A DNA stretch of 5,589 nt from Candidatus Atribacter alterifermentans. GTDB taxonomy: Bacteria; Atribacterota; Atribacteria; Atribacterales; Atribacteraceae. Both the position numbers and the translations under genes were made by a program. Below are positions 1 to 5,589 of this stretch, piece by piece. The stretch spans positions 1-5,589 of the forward strand of contig JAAYUP010000335.1 of assembly GCA_012517635.1 (NCBI GenBank), given 5' to 3'. The first letter of the stretch is position 1. Each line of letters opens with the position of its first letter. Below the pieces are notes generated by a model that saw only the letters and a list, made by a program, of their open reading frames with translations, did no database searches and was not told the DNA's origin.

Positions 1-782
1 ATTGAAGAAATAAAAAAAGTATGTATGGCAGGATGGCATAAAAGTATAAAAAAACAATTAATATTCATAATGATGGTGCGGTTGGAAACACGCTTGAGAA
101 ATTACTTGGAATTGAAGAAAACAATCTACCCCTACCAAATGCAAGCGATTGGGAGTTGAAAGGACAAACAAAACATTCTTCATCTCTTATAACCTTAAAG
201 CACCTTGAACCCTCTCCAACTGGAGCAAAAATTGTTTCAAACATACTACTATTACCATTCTATGGATGGTCTCACAAACAAGCTGGGAAAAAGTACCCCA
301 TAACAGAAATGAGTTTTCGTTCGACCACAAGCGCTTCTGCTTTTACTAACCGCGGTTTTAAAATTATTGTTGATAAAGAGACTGCGAAAGTCAAGTTTAT
401 TTTTGATGCGTCCGAGGCAGATCAAACAGACCAAGGTATTTTAACATGGTTATCTTCCGTAAAAAATAGAATTGGATTAGGTTCAATAAATCCTGAACCA
501 TATTGGGGTTTTGATGATCTCAAATATGCCATTGGTAATAAAATCAAAAACTGTTTTTACATAATAGCAGAGACAAAGATTGAAAATAAACATGAATACT
601 TTAAATATGAAAGCCTATATATATTATCAGGATTTTCTTTTGATAATTTTTTAGATTGTATAGAAAAGGGCTATATATTAGTAGATTTTGATGCCAGGAC
701 AGGGCATAATCACGGTACTAAATTTCGTTTACAACAAGGATGTTGGCCAAAGTTATATTCTTCAGTTCAGAAAGTAATTTAA
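1..782 (+). CDS. MvaI/BcnI-family restriction endonuclease, 5'-partial and frameshifted
   Basis: Type II restriction endonuclease of the MvaI/BcnI family, MutH-like enzymes that cut short CC-N-GG type sites as monomers; this protein's specificity cannot be read from sequence. Bases 1-53 (frame 1) encode EEIKKVCMAGWHKSIKK. From base 54 the frame starting at 3 continues with HNDGAVGNTLEKLLGIEENN, then SDWELK (147-161), and runs open to TAA at 780-782. Joined across the A run at 48-54, about 260 residues are visible, close to the family length (MvaI about 246 by memory). Other family matches recalled against MvaI are GWH, YWGFDDL, AETKIEN, YFKY, IEKGYILVD and HNHGTKFR near the C-terminus. Candidate active-site residues are Glu of TLE (96-98), Asp (147-149), Glu (153-155) and Lys (159-161). 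Where MvaI has PD, this protein has PN (135-140). The TTG at 156 lies within the ELK active-site motif, so a 208-aa product starting there would lack the catalytic site. The true start lies upstream of the window. The gene is either a pseudogene, an assembly error, or expressed by slippage. No cognate methyltransferase is visible. Confidence 0.85.
48..54 (+). other. A7 run: frameshift point and in-phase A_AAA_AAA slippery heptamer
   Basis: Seven A's followed by C. Upstream the endonuclease is read in frame 1 (codons ATA 46-48, AAA 49-51, AAA 52-54). Downstream homology is in the frame one base earlier, starting with ACA 54-56. A -1 slip on A_AAA_AAA gives exactly IKKTINIHNDGAVG, the same as restoring an eighth A. 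Without the slip, frame 1 stops at TGA 157-159. The site could be a sequencing or assembly error in a homopolymer, a real inactivating deletion or phase-variation tract, or programmed/transcriptional slippage. Sequence alone does not decide. Confidence 0.6.
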
Positions 783-1069
783 TTTTTTTAGATATTTAGC
801 AATAAGTGAAGGCCACTATGCGGAAAAAGAGCCTCCTCAAGATTTTTTATATTTCAATATAGTTACTTAAAATCCATACTCCTTTATGATTCTCTCCTTC
901 AGTCATTCAAAGAAAGACCATTTGGAATCCTATTAAAAATATAATATCTTTCTTTATTCAAATATATAAATAGAAAAAATTACAAAATTTTAAATATATG
1001 ATAATATGAATACGATTAATTAACTATACAAATTCGAGCATTATTAAAGATAACAAATAGGGTGGCAAA
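783..1069. other. AT-rich intergenic spacer, probable promoter region of the downstream unit
   Basis: About 290 bases with no open frame of note and no RNA gene that I recognise. Right after the endonuclease stop is a T run (783-789) without a convincing stem. A weak imperfect stem (AGGC at 809-812 with GCCT at 831-834, loop of about 18 bases) precedes a T6 run at 843-848; as a terminator it is poor. The stretch from about 935 to 1025 is extremely AT-rich. It includes TGATAATATG (999-1008), which could hold a -10 element, and TTACAA (980-985), a weak -35 candidate. A promoter for the unit starting at 1070 must lie here if that unit is transcribed independently, but no element is strong enough to call. 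Confidence 0.5.
1059..1065 (+). promoter_or_regulatory. Ribosome binding site AGGGTGG
   Basis: A Shine-Dalgarno-like AGGGTGG lies four bases before the ATG at 1070. It supports that ATG as the start of the small hypothetical gene and supports the gene being real. Confidence 0.65.
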
Positions 1070-1375
1070 ATGTCATTTTCAGAAGCATTGAGACAATTAG
1101 CGTCGGTACAACGGATTCAAGCTTATTCCGATTCACCATCGTATACCGAGAGAGCAACCGCACCAATTTACGCTGCAATTGGACGAGAAATCGAAATATT
1201 AATCAAAGAAAAAGTCTCTAGTATGAAAACTTATATAGCGAATGCGATACAGCAAGCAGTTCAAGAGGCAGTTCGGGAGGTCGGTTGTGAGGCTATTATT
1301 GCTGCTGTTCAGTCGTTGAAAGCAAATGAAAAGGAGACACAAAAAAAGGATAAATCAAAACTAAATCCGGTTTAG
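1070..1375 (+). CDS. Small helical protein of unknown function, first gene of the nuclease/ATPase unit
   Basis: A 101-residue protein I do not recognise. It starts at ATG after a Shine-Dalgarno-like AGGGTGG. The sequence looks almost entirely alpha-helical. It has a polar N-terminal segment (about 1-30), a central amphipathic stretch (about 30-85) rich in Ala, Ile, Glu and Lys with AIQQAVQEAVREVG, and a lysine-rich, probably disordered tail (about 86-101). There is one cysteine (CEAI), no signal peptide, no membrane segment and no catalytic motif that I can see. Its stop at 1373-1375 lies within the Shine-Dalgarno of the next gene, so it is almost certainly co-transcribed with the Mre11-like nuclease and Rad50-like ATPase. 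By context it may be an accessory, DNA-binding or regulatory subunit of that complex. That role is inference only. Confidence 0.8.
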   Translation: MSFSEALRQLASVQRIQAYSDSPSYTERATAPIYAAIGREIEILIKEKVSSMKTYIANAIQQAVQEAVREVGCEAIIAAVQSLKANEKETQKKDKSKLNPV

Positions 1376-1380
1376 GAGGT
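1374..1380 (+). promoter_or_regulatory. Perfect Shine-Dalgarno AGGAGGT overlapping the upstream stop codon
   Basis: AGGAGGT shares its first two bases with the TAG stop of the 101-aa gene and lies four bases before the ATG at 1385. A ribosome terminating on the small gene would sit on the initiation site of the nuclease gene, which favours coupled translation and fixes the nuclease start. Confidence 0.8.
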
Positions 1381-1384
1381 AAAA

Positions 1385-2590
1385 ATGGCCAGATTTCTGC
1401 ACACGGCTGATTGGCATTTAGGGATGAAATATGCCAAATTAGGTTTGAATGCCGAAAGGGCTCGGGAAGTGAGAATTCAAACCGCCAATGCCATAATTAA
1501 TTCTGCTCAAAAGCATTATGTCGACTTTATCATTATTGCTGGGGATTTATTTGATAACAACGATATTGAAAGAGACTTGATTGATGCAGTCATTCACATT
1601 TTACAAAAGGTTGCACCAATGCCAGTTTATATTTTACCGGGAAACCATGACCCTTTGACCATAGATTCCATCTATGCAGATCCTTCCTGGAAAACTCTTT
1701 CTAATACTTTTATTATTGATCAGCCAAAGCCATTATCCGTCCCCAATCTTCAAGTTACTCTGTATCCATGTCCCGTCACTCAGAAACAAACCAAAAGAGA
1801 CCTCACTGACTGGATACAAGTGACTAGCGATGAAATCTCAATAGGCATTGCCCATGGAAATCTTCAAATACTAGGGGGTACTGATGATCCCAACTTCCCC
1901 ATTGATCCCAATCGGGCAGAAAAATCTGGTTTAGATTATCTTTCCTTGGGAGAATGGCACTCCCTATTTCCTTTTAAGGGAAAGGATAGAGTTACCCGTA
2001 CGCTTTACCCCGGAACTCCAGAACCAACCAAATCTGGAGAAAACAACTGTGGAAAAGTAGTTATTGTCGAAATTAAAGAACATGGTTCCAAACCCACTCT
2101 ACAAGAGATTGAAATCGGAACTCTGAAATGGGAAGAACGATTCATCGAAGTTTCCAGCCTTGATGAGATCAAACGTCTTGAAAAAGAACTCAAGGACATC
2201 ACTGACCCGGAAAATTGGGTTTTAGACCTCACACTGAACGGAATCATTGACCAAGAGGCTTTTCATTATTTGGAAACGATGGAAAATCAATATGCTAAAA
2301 ATTTCCTCTATTTCAAATTAAATAGAGACAAACTGCATATCAACCCTGACTTGAAAAAGCTAAAAAATTTGATTCCTGATGGAGTATTATTTGGCAAAGT
2401 TATTGATGCCATCGAAGCATTGAAAAAATGTCATCCCAGCCTTCAAGAATACTCTAACCTGCACGCTGAAAATGCCGAAATCATTCTCCAAGAATTAAAT
2501 GATGCAAATCTTCCGTTGAATCCTCCACCAGAAGCTTTAGAAAGGGCTCTTATGATTCTCTATCAAATGGCAAGCGAGGTGTCAAGGTGA
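1385..2590 (+). CDS. Mre11/SbcD-type metallophosphoesterase (DNA repair exonuclease)
   Basis: A 401-residue calcineurin-like metallophosphoesterase of the Mre11/SbcD class, expected to be a Mn-dependent nuclease working with the Rad50-like ATPase encoded directly downstream. Phosphoesterase motifs are in order. They are TADWHLG (Asp9, His11), AGDLFDNN (Asp54), PGNHD (Asn87, His88), AHGN (His157) and LGEWHS (His192). In classical Mre11/SbcD the last motif is GHxH; here the first His is Glu190. Residues about 1-240 form the phosphoesterase domain and about 241-401 are a helical and mixed capping/C-terminal region likely to contact the ATPase coiled-coil base. Length is near the usual 380-420 of SbcD-like proteins. 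No signal peptide, so cytoplasmic. Its TGA stop overlaps the GTG start of the ATPase by four bases. The GEWH variant and the partner's architecture suggest the YhaO-like branch (Bacillus yhaO/yhaN, by memory) rather than SbcD proper, so no symbol is given. Confidence 0.9.
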   Translation: MARFLHTADWHLGMKYAKLGLNAERAREVRIQTANAIINSAQKHYVDFIIIAGDLFDNNDIERDLIDAVIHILQKVAPMPVYILPGNHDPLTIDSIYADPSWKTLSNTFIIDQPKPLSVPNLQVTLYPCPVTQKQTKRDLTDWIQVTSDEISIGIAHGNLQILGGTDDPNFPIDPNRAEKSGLDYLSLGEWHSLFPFKGKDRVTRTLYPGTPEPTKSGENNCGKVVIVEIKEHGSKPTLQEIEIGTLKWEERFIEVSSLDEIKRLEKELKDITDPENWVLDLTLNGIIDQEAFHYLETMENQYAKNFLYFKLNRDKLHINPDLKKLKNLIPDGVLFGKVIDAIEALKKCHPSLQEYSNLHAENAEIILQELNDANLPLNPPPEALERALMILYQMASEVSR

Positions 2591-5304
2591 TCATTAAGAA
2601 AATTTACCTCGAAAATTGGAAAATCTTCAGAAATCCCTTTGAAAGAGATTTTTCCGAAGGCCTGAATATTATTTACGGTCCGAATGAAAGTGGAAAGACT
2701 ACCTTGATTGATTCAATACGAACAACCCTTTTTTCCAAACATACCAGTCAATCCGAGAAAATAAAATCATTAGTCCCTTGGGGGTCATCATTGTCTCCTG
2801 GTGCAACAATTACTTTCTCTCATTATGATGAATTGTATAGAATATCCAAAAGATTTATCTCATCTCAAAGTCTTTTGGAAAAATTTGTCGATGGAAGTTG
2901 GGAACGAATTGCTGAAGGAGATAGAGCTGACAACGAAATTATCAAATTAATTGGAGGGAAATTCCCAAGCAGAGGAGATACCAAGCCGGAACTATGGGGG
3001 CTCGGTCAAACCCTCTGGATGGTCCAAGGACAACCAATAATTGAAAAAGAGCAAAACTTAAACGAAGAGACTCTATCCTCAATTCAAAAACTCATCGGTG
3101 CTGTTGTTGAGACTGATATCGAAAAAAAACTATTTAATAAAATTTTGACTCAATTTCTGAATATATACACCGAGAAACGAAGAGATTTTAGAAAAGATTC
3201 TCAGATTTTTATTATCAAAGAACAAATCAAAGCCTTAGAAAAGGAAAAAGAAGAAATTGACCTGAAAAAAGTAGAAAAAGAAAATTTAATACAAGACATT
3301 GAAGACAAAGAAATCCTTCTCCAAAAAAAGAAACCCATGTTGGAAGCAGCCTTGCAAGAAAAAGATGAATTGAAAAGTAAAATAAACTTAGCCCATGAAC
3401 ATCGATTAAACCGAGAAAAATTAAACGAGGAAGTAAAAAGAATATCTTCTGATTATAAAAATTTAGCCGAACAAATTGGTGAAATACAAAAAAATGAAAA
3501 TAATATCAAAGAAATTGAATTACATAATGAAAAACTAAGCAAGGAAAAAAAGCTGAGTGAAGAAGATTTAGAAAGGCTCTTGAAAGAAATCGATACTTTC
3601 AACCAAAATTTAGATAACAGAATCGGGATTTATGAGCAAAAAGAAACCGAACATCGTTATGCCCTAACCGCCCATACCGCAATTCAGGAGGAAATAGAAC
3701 TAAAAGAAAAAGAAGAACGATTGAAAAAAGTAAATGACTTAGAACAAGAGAAACTGGAAAAGAAGAAAAAATTGGAATCACTCATAGCTCCATCACAAAA
3801 GGATTTAAATATAATTGAAGATTATTATCAGAAAATCCATGATGCCCAAACTAAATTCGATGCGCTTGGGTTAAAAATCAAGGTAAGTGCTCAAACTAAT
3901 ATATTTGGAAAAATTCATTTAGATGATAAAAGCGTTGAATTCGATATAAAAAAGGGGGAGAAAAAAGACTGGATCTCTCATGAGGTGGCAAGAATTTCGT
4001 TCGATAAAGTCGGAGAAATTGAAATCATGAGCGGGAGCGAAGATGTCAAGGAAATGAAAAAAGAATTAGAAGAATTTAAAATTGAATTTGAAAAACGAAC
4101 CGCTCCTTATGAAACTAAAGCAATTGATGAGTTGAGAGATCGTTTCCACCAAAAAAATGAATTAGAAAATCATATTAAAAGACTCGAAAATGAAATAAAA
4201 GGTCATACCAAAAATGTAAAAGAAATTGTGATAGGAGAGATAGCCGAACTCAAAAAGAGAATTGAATCTAACTGGAGCAAAATACCCGAGAATTTTGATT
4301 TAAAAAAATATGCCGAAAATGAAAACAAGACCCAAGCGAAAGAAATATGTGTTAAAAAAATCAATGAATTAGAAAAAGAGCTTGAAGAGCACAAAGACAA
4401 AGAAAGAAACCTAAAAAAAGATTTAGACGAGTTGAATAAGAAAAAAGATACAGTTCAAAATAAAATTCGAAATTTAGAAAAAACCCTTCATGGAAATAAT
4501 GAGCGAAAGAGTGTCATACAAAAAAGTTTAGAAAATCTTCAGAAAGATGGGTTGACTCTGAAAGAAAGAGAAGAAAAGCTTAACGAAATTTCAATAGAGT
4601 TGGATCGAAAAGAAAGAGCTCTTCAAAAATATACCGAAGAAATTGAAGAGATGGAAAATCAGCCAGAAAAAGCTTTTGTCGAATGCGAAAATAAAATGAA
4701 AAGATTAGATCAAGATATTCATCAATTAGAAAAAGACCTTGCCGAGAAAAATGGAAAGCTCAAATCCATGCTGGTTTCCTTTAAAGATACCAACCGGATC
4801 GAAGAAGAATTGTTTTTTCTCAAAGAAGAAGAGAGACGATTGGAAGTTGAAGCATCAGCTATTGGATTGTTATATGATTTAATACAAGTCTACAAGACTA
4901 AATCAATAGAAAGTCTATCCGATCCAGTAAAAAAATTGGTCAATGAAGATTTAAAACGGCTCTTAGGGATAAAATATACGGTTCATTTAGATGAAGGGAT
5001 AAAACCTATCTCGGTTGTTTCATCCAGTTGGGGAGCCGAGGTTCCCATTGAGGATCTTTCCTTTGGTACCGAAGAACAGATTTGGTATCTTTTCCGGCTC
5101 GCCTTGGGGAGATTGCTAAGTTATGAAGAAAAGCAATTAGTCGTTCTTGACGATCCTCTGGCGAATACCGATGCGAGTCGTTTACACCGGGCTCTGCAAA
5201 TTTTAGAAGATGCCGCTAAACAGCTCCAAATTATCGTGGTAACCTGTGATGTCGATAAATACAACTGGCTTTCCAACGCCAACTACATTACTATGGATAA
5301 ATGA
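2587..5304 (+). CDS. Rad50/SbcC-like (YhaN-type) coiled-coil ABC ATPase without zinc hook
   Basis: A 905-residue SMC-type ATPase, partner of the upstream phosphoesterase and expected to bind DNA and gate nuclease access through ATP-driven dimerisation. The N-terminal half-domain (about 1-200) has Walker A GPNESGKT (31-38) and a Q-loop-like LWMVQGQP (143-150). Long heptad-rich, Lys/Glu-dominated coiled coils cover about 205-395 and 490-757. The C-terminal half-domain has signature LSFGTEEQ (824-831), Walker B LVVLDD (851-856) and D-loop LANTDASR (858-865); VTCD (886-889) stands where a Thr-His switch motif often occurs. No CxxC hook exists; the only cysteines are isolated. Instead a compact beta-strand-rich segment (about 427-487, including FGKIHL and VGEIEIMSG) lies at the exact centre. 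The start is GTG at 2587, overlapping the upstream stop as GTGA, with GAGG at 2576-2579 as Shine-Dalgarno. Length resembles YhaN/SbcC proteins (roughly 900-1050). It is likely intact. Confidence 0.9.
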   Translation: MIIKKIYLENWKIFRNPFERDFSEGLNIIYGPNESGKTTLIDSIRTTLFSKHTSQSEKIKSLVPWGSSLSPGATITFSHYDELYRISKRFISSQSLLEKFVDGSWERIAEGDRADNEIIKLIGGKFPSRGDTKPELWGLGQTLWMVQGQPIIEKEQNLNEETLSSIQKLIGAVVETDIEKKLFNKILTQFLNIYTEKRRDFRKDSQIFIIKEQIKALEKEKEEIDLKKVEKENLIQDIEDKEILLQKKKPMLEAALQEKDELKSKINLAHEHRLNREKLNEEVKRISSDYKNLAEQIGEIQKNENNIKEIELHNEKLSKEKKLSEEDLERLLKEIDTFNQNLDNRIGIYEQKETEHRYALTAHTAIQEEIELKEKEERLKKVNDLEQEKLEKKKKLESLIAPSQKDLNIIEDYYQKIHDAQTKFDALGLKIKVSAQTNIFGKIHLDDKSVEFDIKKGEKKDWISHEVARISFDKVGEIEIMSGSEDVKEMKKELEEFKIEFEKRTAPYETKAIDELRDRFHQKNELENHIKRLENEIKGHTKNVKEIVIGEIAELKKRIESNWSKIPENFDLKKYAENENKTQAKEICVKKINELEKELEEHKDKERNLKKDLDELNKKKDTVQNKIRNLEKTLHGNNERKSVIQKSLENLQKDGLTLKEREEKLNEISIELDRKERALQKYTEEIEEMENQPEKAFVECENKMKRLDQDIHQLEKDLAEKNGKLKSMLVSFKDTNRIEEELFFLKEEERRLEVEASAIGLLYDLIQVYKTKSIESLSDPVKKLVNEDLKRLLGIKYTVHLDEGIKPISVVSSSWGAEVPIEDLSFGTEEQIWYLFRLALGRLLSYEEKQLVVLDDPLANTDASRLHRALQILEDAAKQLQIIVVTCDVDKYNWLSNANYITMDK

Positions 5305-5338
5305 TGCAACATGAGTATATATAGTAAAACTAAATGAA

Positions 5339-5343
5339 AGGGG
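5339..5343 (+). promoter_or_regulatory. Shine-Dalgarno AGGGG for a GH1 gene lacking a standard start
   Basis: AGGGG within GAAAGGGGAT lies nine bases before ATC at 5353-5355. The only other in-frame codons between the upstream stop (TGA 5335-5337) and the conserved protein are AAG, GGG, ATA, GTA and GTA, so the site points to ATC as the initiation codon. Confidence 0.5.
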
Positions 5344-5352
5344 ATAGTAGTA

Positions 5353-5589
5353 ATCTTTCAATTTCCTACACATTTTATATTTGGAGTGGCAACTGCTGCT
5401 TTTCAAATTGAAGGAGCCTGGAATGATGATGGGAAGGGAGAGAGTATTTGGGATCGCTTTGCCCAAACACCAGGTAAGATTAAAGATGGAACAACTGCTG
5501 ATGTTGCCTGTGATCATTATCATCGTTTTGAAGAAGATATTGCATTTATGAAAGACTTGGGTATTGATGCCTACCGTTTTTCTATTTCC
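5353..5589 (+). CDS. Glycoside hydrolase family 1 (beta-glucosidase type), 5' part, runs off window
   Basis: N-terminal 79 codons of a GH1 enzyme, a cytoplasmic retaining beta-glycosidase acting on beta-glucosides or related (possibly phosphorylated) disaccharides. The family hallmark FPTHFIFGVATAAFQIEGAW (from 5362) is followed by GKGESIWDRF, DHYHRFEEDIAFMKDLGIDA and YRFSIS at the window edge. The Gln of AFQIEG is the conserved sugar-contacting residue; the catalytic glutamates would lie beyond the window. The frame is open only back to TGA 5335-5337 and contains no ATG, GTG or TTG before the FPTHFIFG motif. ATC at 5353 is placed nine bases after AGGGG and would give (M)FQFPTHF, a typical GH1 beginning, so I take it as the start. 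A sequencing error (ATG read as ATC) is equally possible. The spacer to the ATPase gene is 48 bases with no clear terminator, so co-transcription is possible, but a functional link is unlikely. Confidence 0.85.
   Translation, partial: MFQFPTHFIFGVATAAFQIEGAWNDDGKGESIWDRFAQTPGKIKDGTTADVACDHYHRFEEDIAFMKDLGIDAYRFSIS

Noticed and set aside
49..55. Classical IS-type A_AAA_AAC frameshift signal
   Set aside because: The seven bases AAAAAAC occur, but in the wrong phase for the upstream frame; only A_AAA_AAA at 48-54 is in phase. Nothing nearby resembles a transposase.
156..782. A complete 208-aa protein starting at TTG 156
   Set aside because: The TTG is the Leu codon inside the catalytic WELK motif, and family-conserved sequence continues upstream in the same frame to base 54 and in frame 1 before that. 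There is no ribosome binding site in a suitable position.
783..850. Rho-independent terminator after the endonuclease gene
   Set aside because: T runs exist at 783-789 and 843-848, but the nearest stem is only four base pairs with a bulge and a loop of about 18 bases, too weak to call.
935..1025. Sigma-70 promoter for the three-gene unit
   Set aside because: TGATAATATG and TTACAA are present, but in such an AT-rich stretch they are expected by chance and spacing is not convincing.
3200..4860. Purine-rich, low-complexity stretch as a possible repeat
   Set aside because: The A/G richness is explained by Lys/Glu heptads of the coiled coil; no repeat unit longer than a few codons recurs.
5311..5337. 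Eight-codon leader peptide ATG to TGA before the GH1 gene
   Set aside because: It has no ribosome binding site, no regulatory codon run and no attenuator-like stems; it is probably chance in an AT-rich spacer.
5203..5523. Minus-strand reading frame of 106 codons
   Set aside because: It overlaps the ATPase C-terminus and the GH1 N-terminus on the opposite strand, both of which show clear family motifs; it is a shadow frame.

Overview
The window looks like bacterial DNA from a low-GC organism: it is AT-rich, lysine and glutamate codons are mostly A-ending, Shine-Dalgarno sites are clear, and genes are packed on one strand with a translationally coupled overlap. The lineage cannot be fixed from this sequence. 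An anaerobic low-GC bacterium (Firmicutes, Thermotogota or Atribacterota-like) would fit, but that is a guess. All five recognisable genes read on the + strand.

Positions 1-782 hold the body of a restriction endonuclease of the MvaI/BcnI family (MutH-like PD-(D/E)XK fold). It is cut at its 5' end by the window edge and is interrupted by an apparent one-base frameshift in a run of seven A's at 48-54. The A run is also an in-phase A_AAA_AAA slippery heptamer. The TTG at 156 lies inside the catalytic motif and is not a credible start. No methyltransferase partner lies in the window. Positions 783-1069 are an AT-rich spacer with no gene; it separates the endonuclease from the next unit and presumably carries that unit's promoter.

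Positions 1070-5304 form a compact three-gene unit. It encodes a 101-aa helical protein of unknown function, a 401-aa Mre11/SbcD-type metallophosphoesterase nuclease, and a 905-aa Rad50/SbcC-like ABC ATPase with long coiled coils. The first two genes are separated by 9 bases, with the second gene's Shine-Dalgarno overlapping the first gene's stop. The second and third overlap by 4 bases (GTGA). The nuclease and ATPase should form an Mre11-Rad50-type complex acting on DNA ends or structured DNA. They are not textbook SbcCD: the ATPase lacks a CxxC zinc hook and has a small beta-rich domain at the exact centre of its coiled coil, and the nuclease has GEWH where GHxH is expected. The pair resembles the YhaO/YhaN-type branch more than classical SbcD/SbcC. 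The small leading gene is the least explained and potentially newest component.

Positions 5305-5589 hold a short spacer and the 5' end of a glycoside hydrolase family 1 (beta-glucosidase type) gene that runs off the window. No ATG, GTG or TTG start is available in its frame. The best-placed initiation codon is ATC at 5353, nine bases after a good Shine-Dalgarno. The gene is probably functionally unrelated to the nuclease unit.
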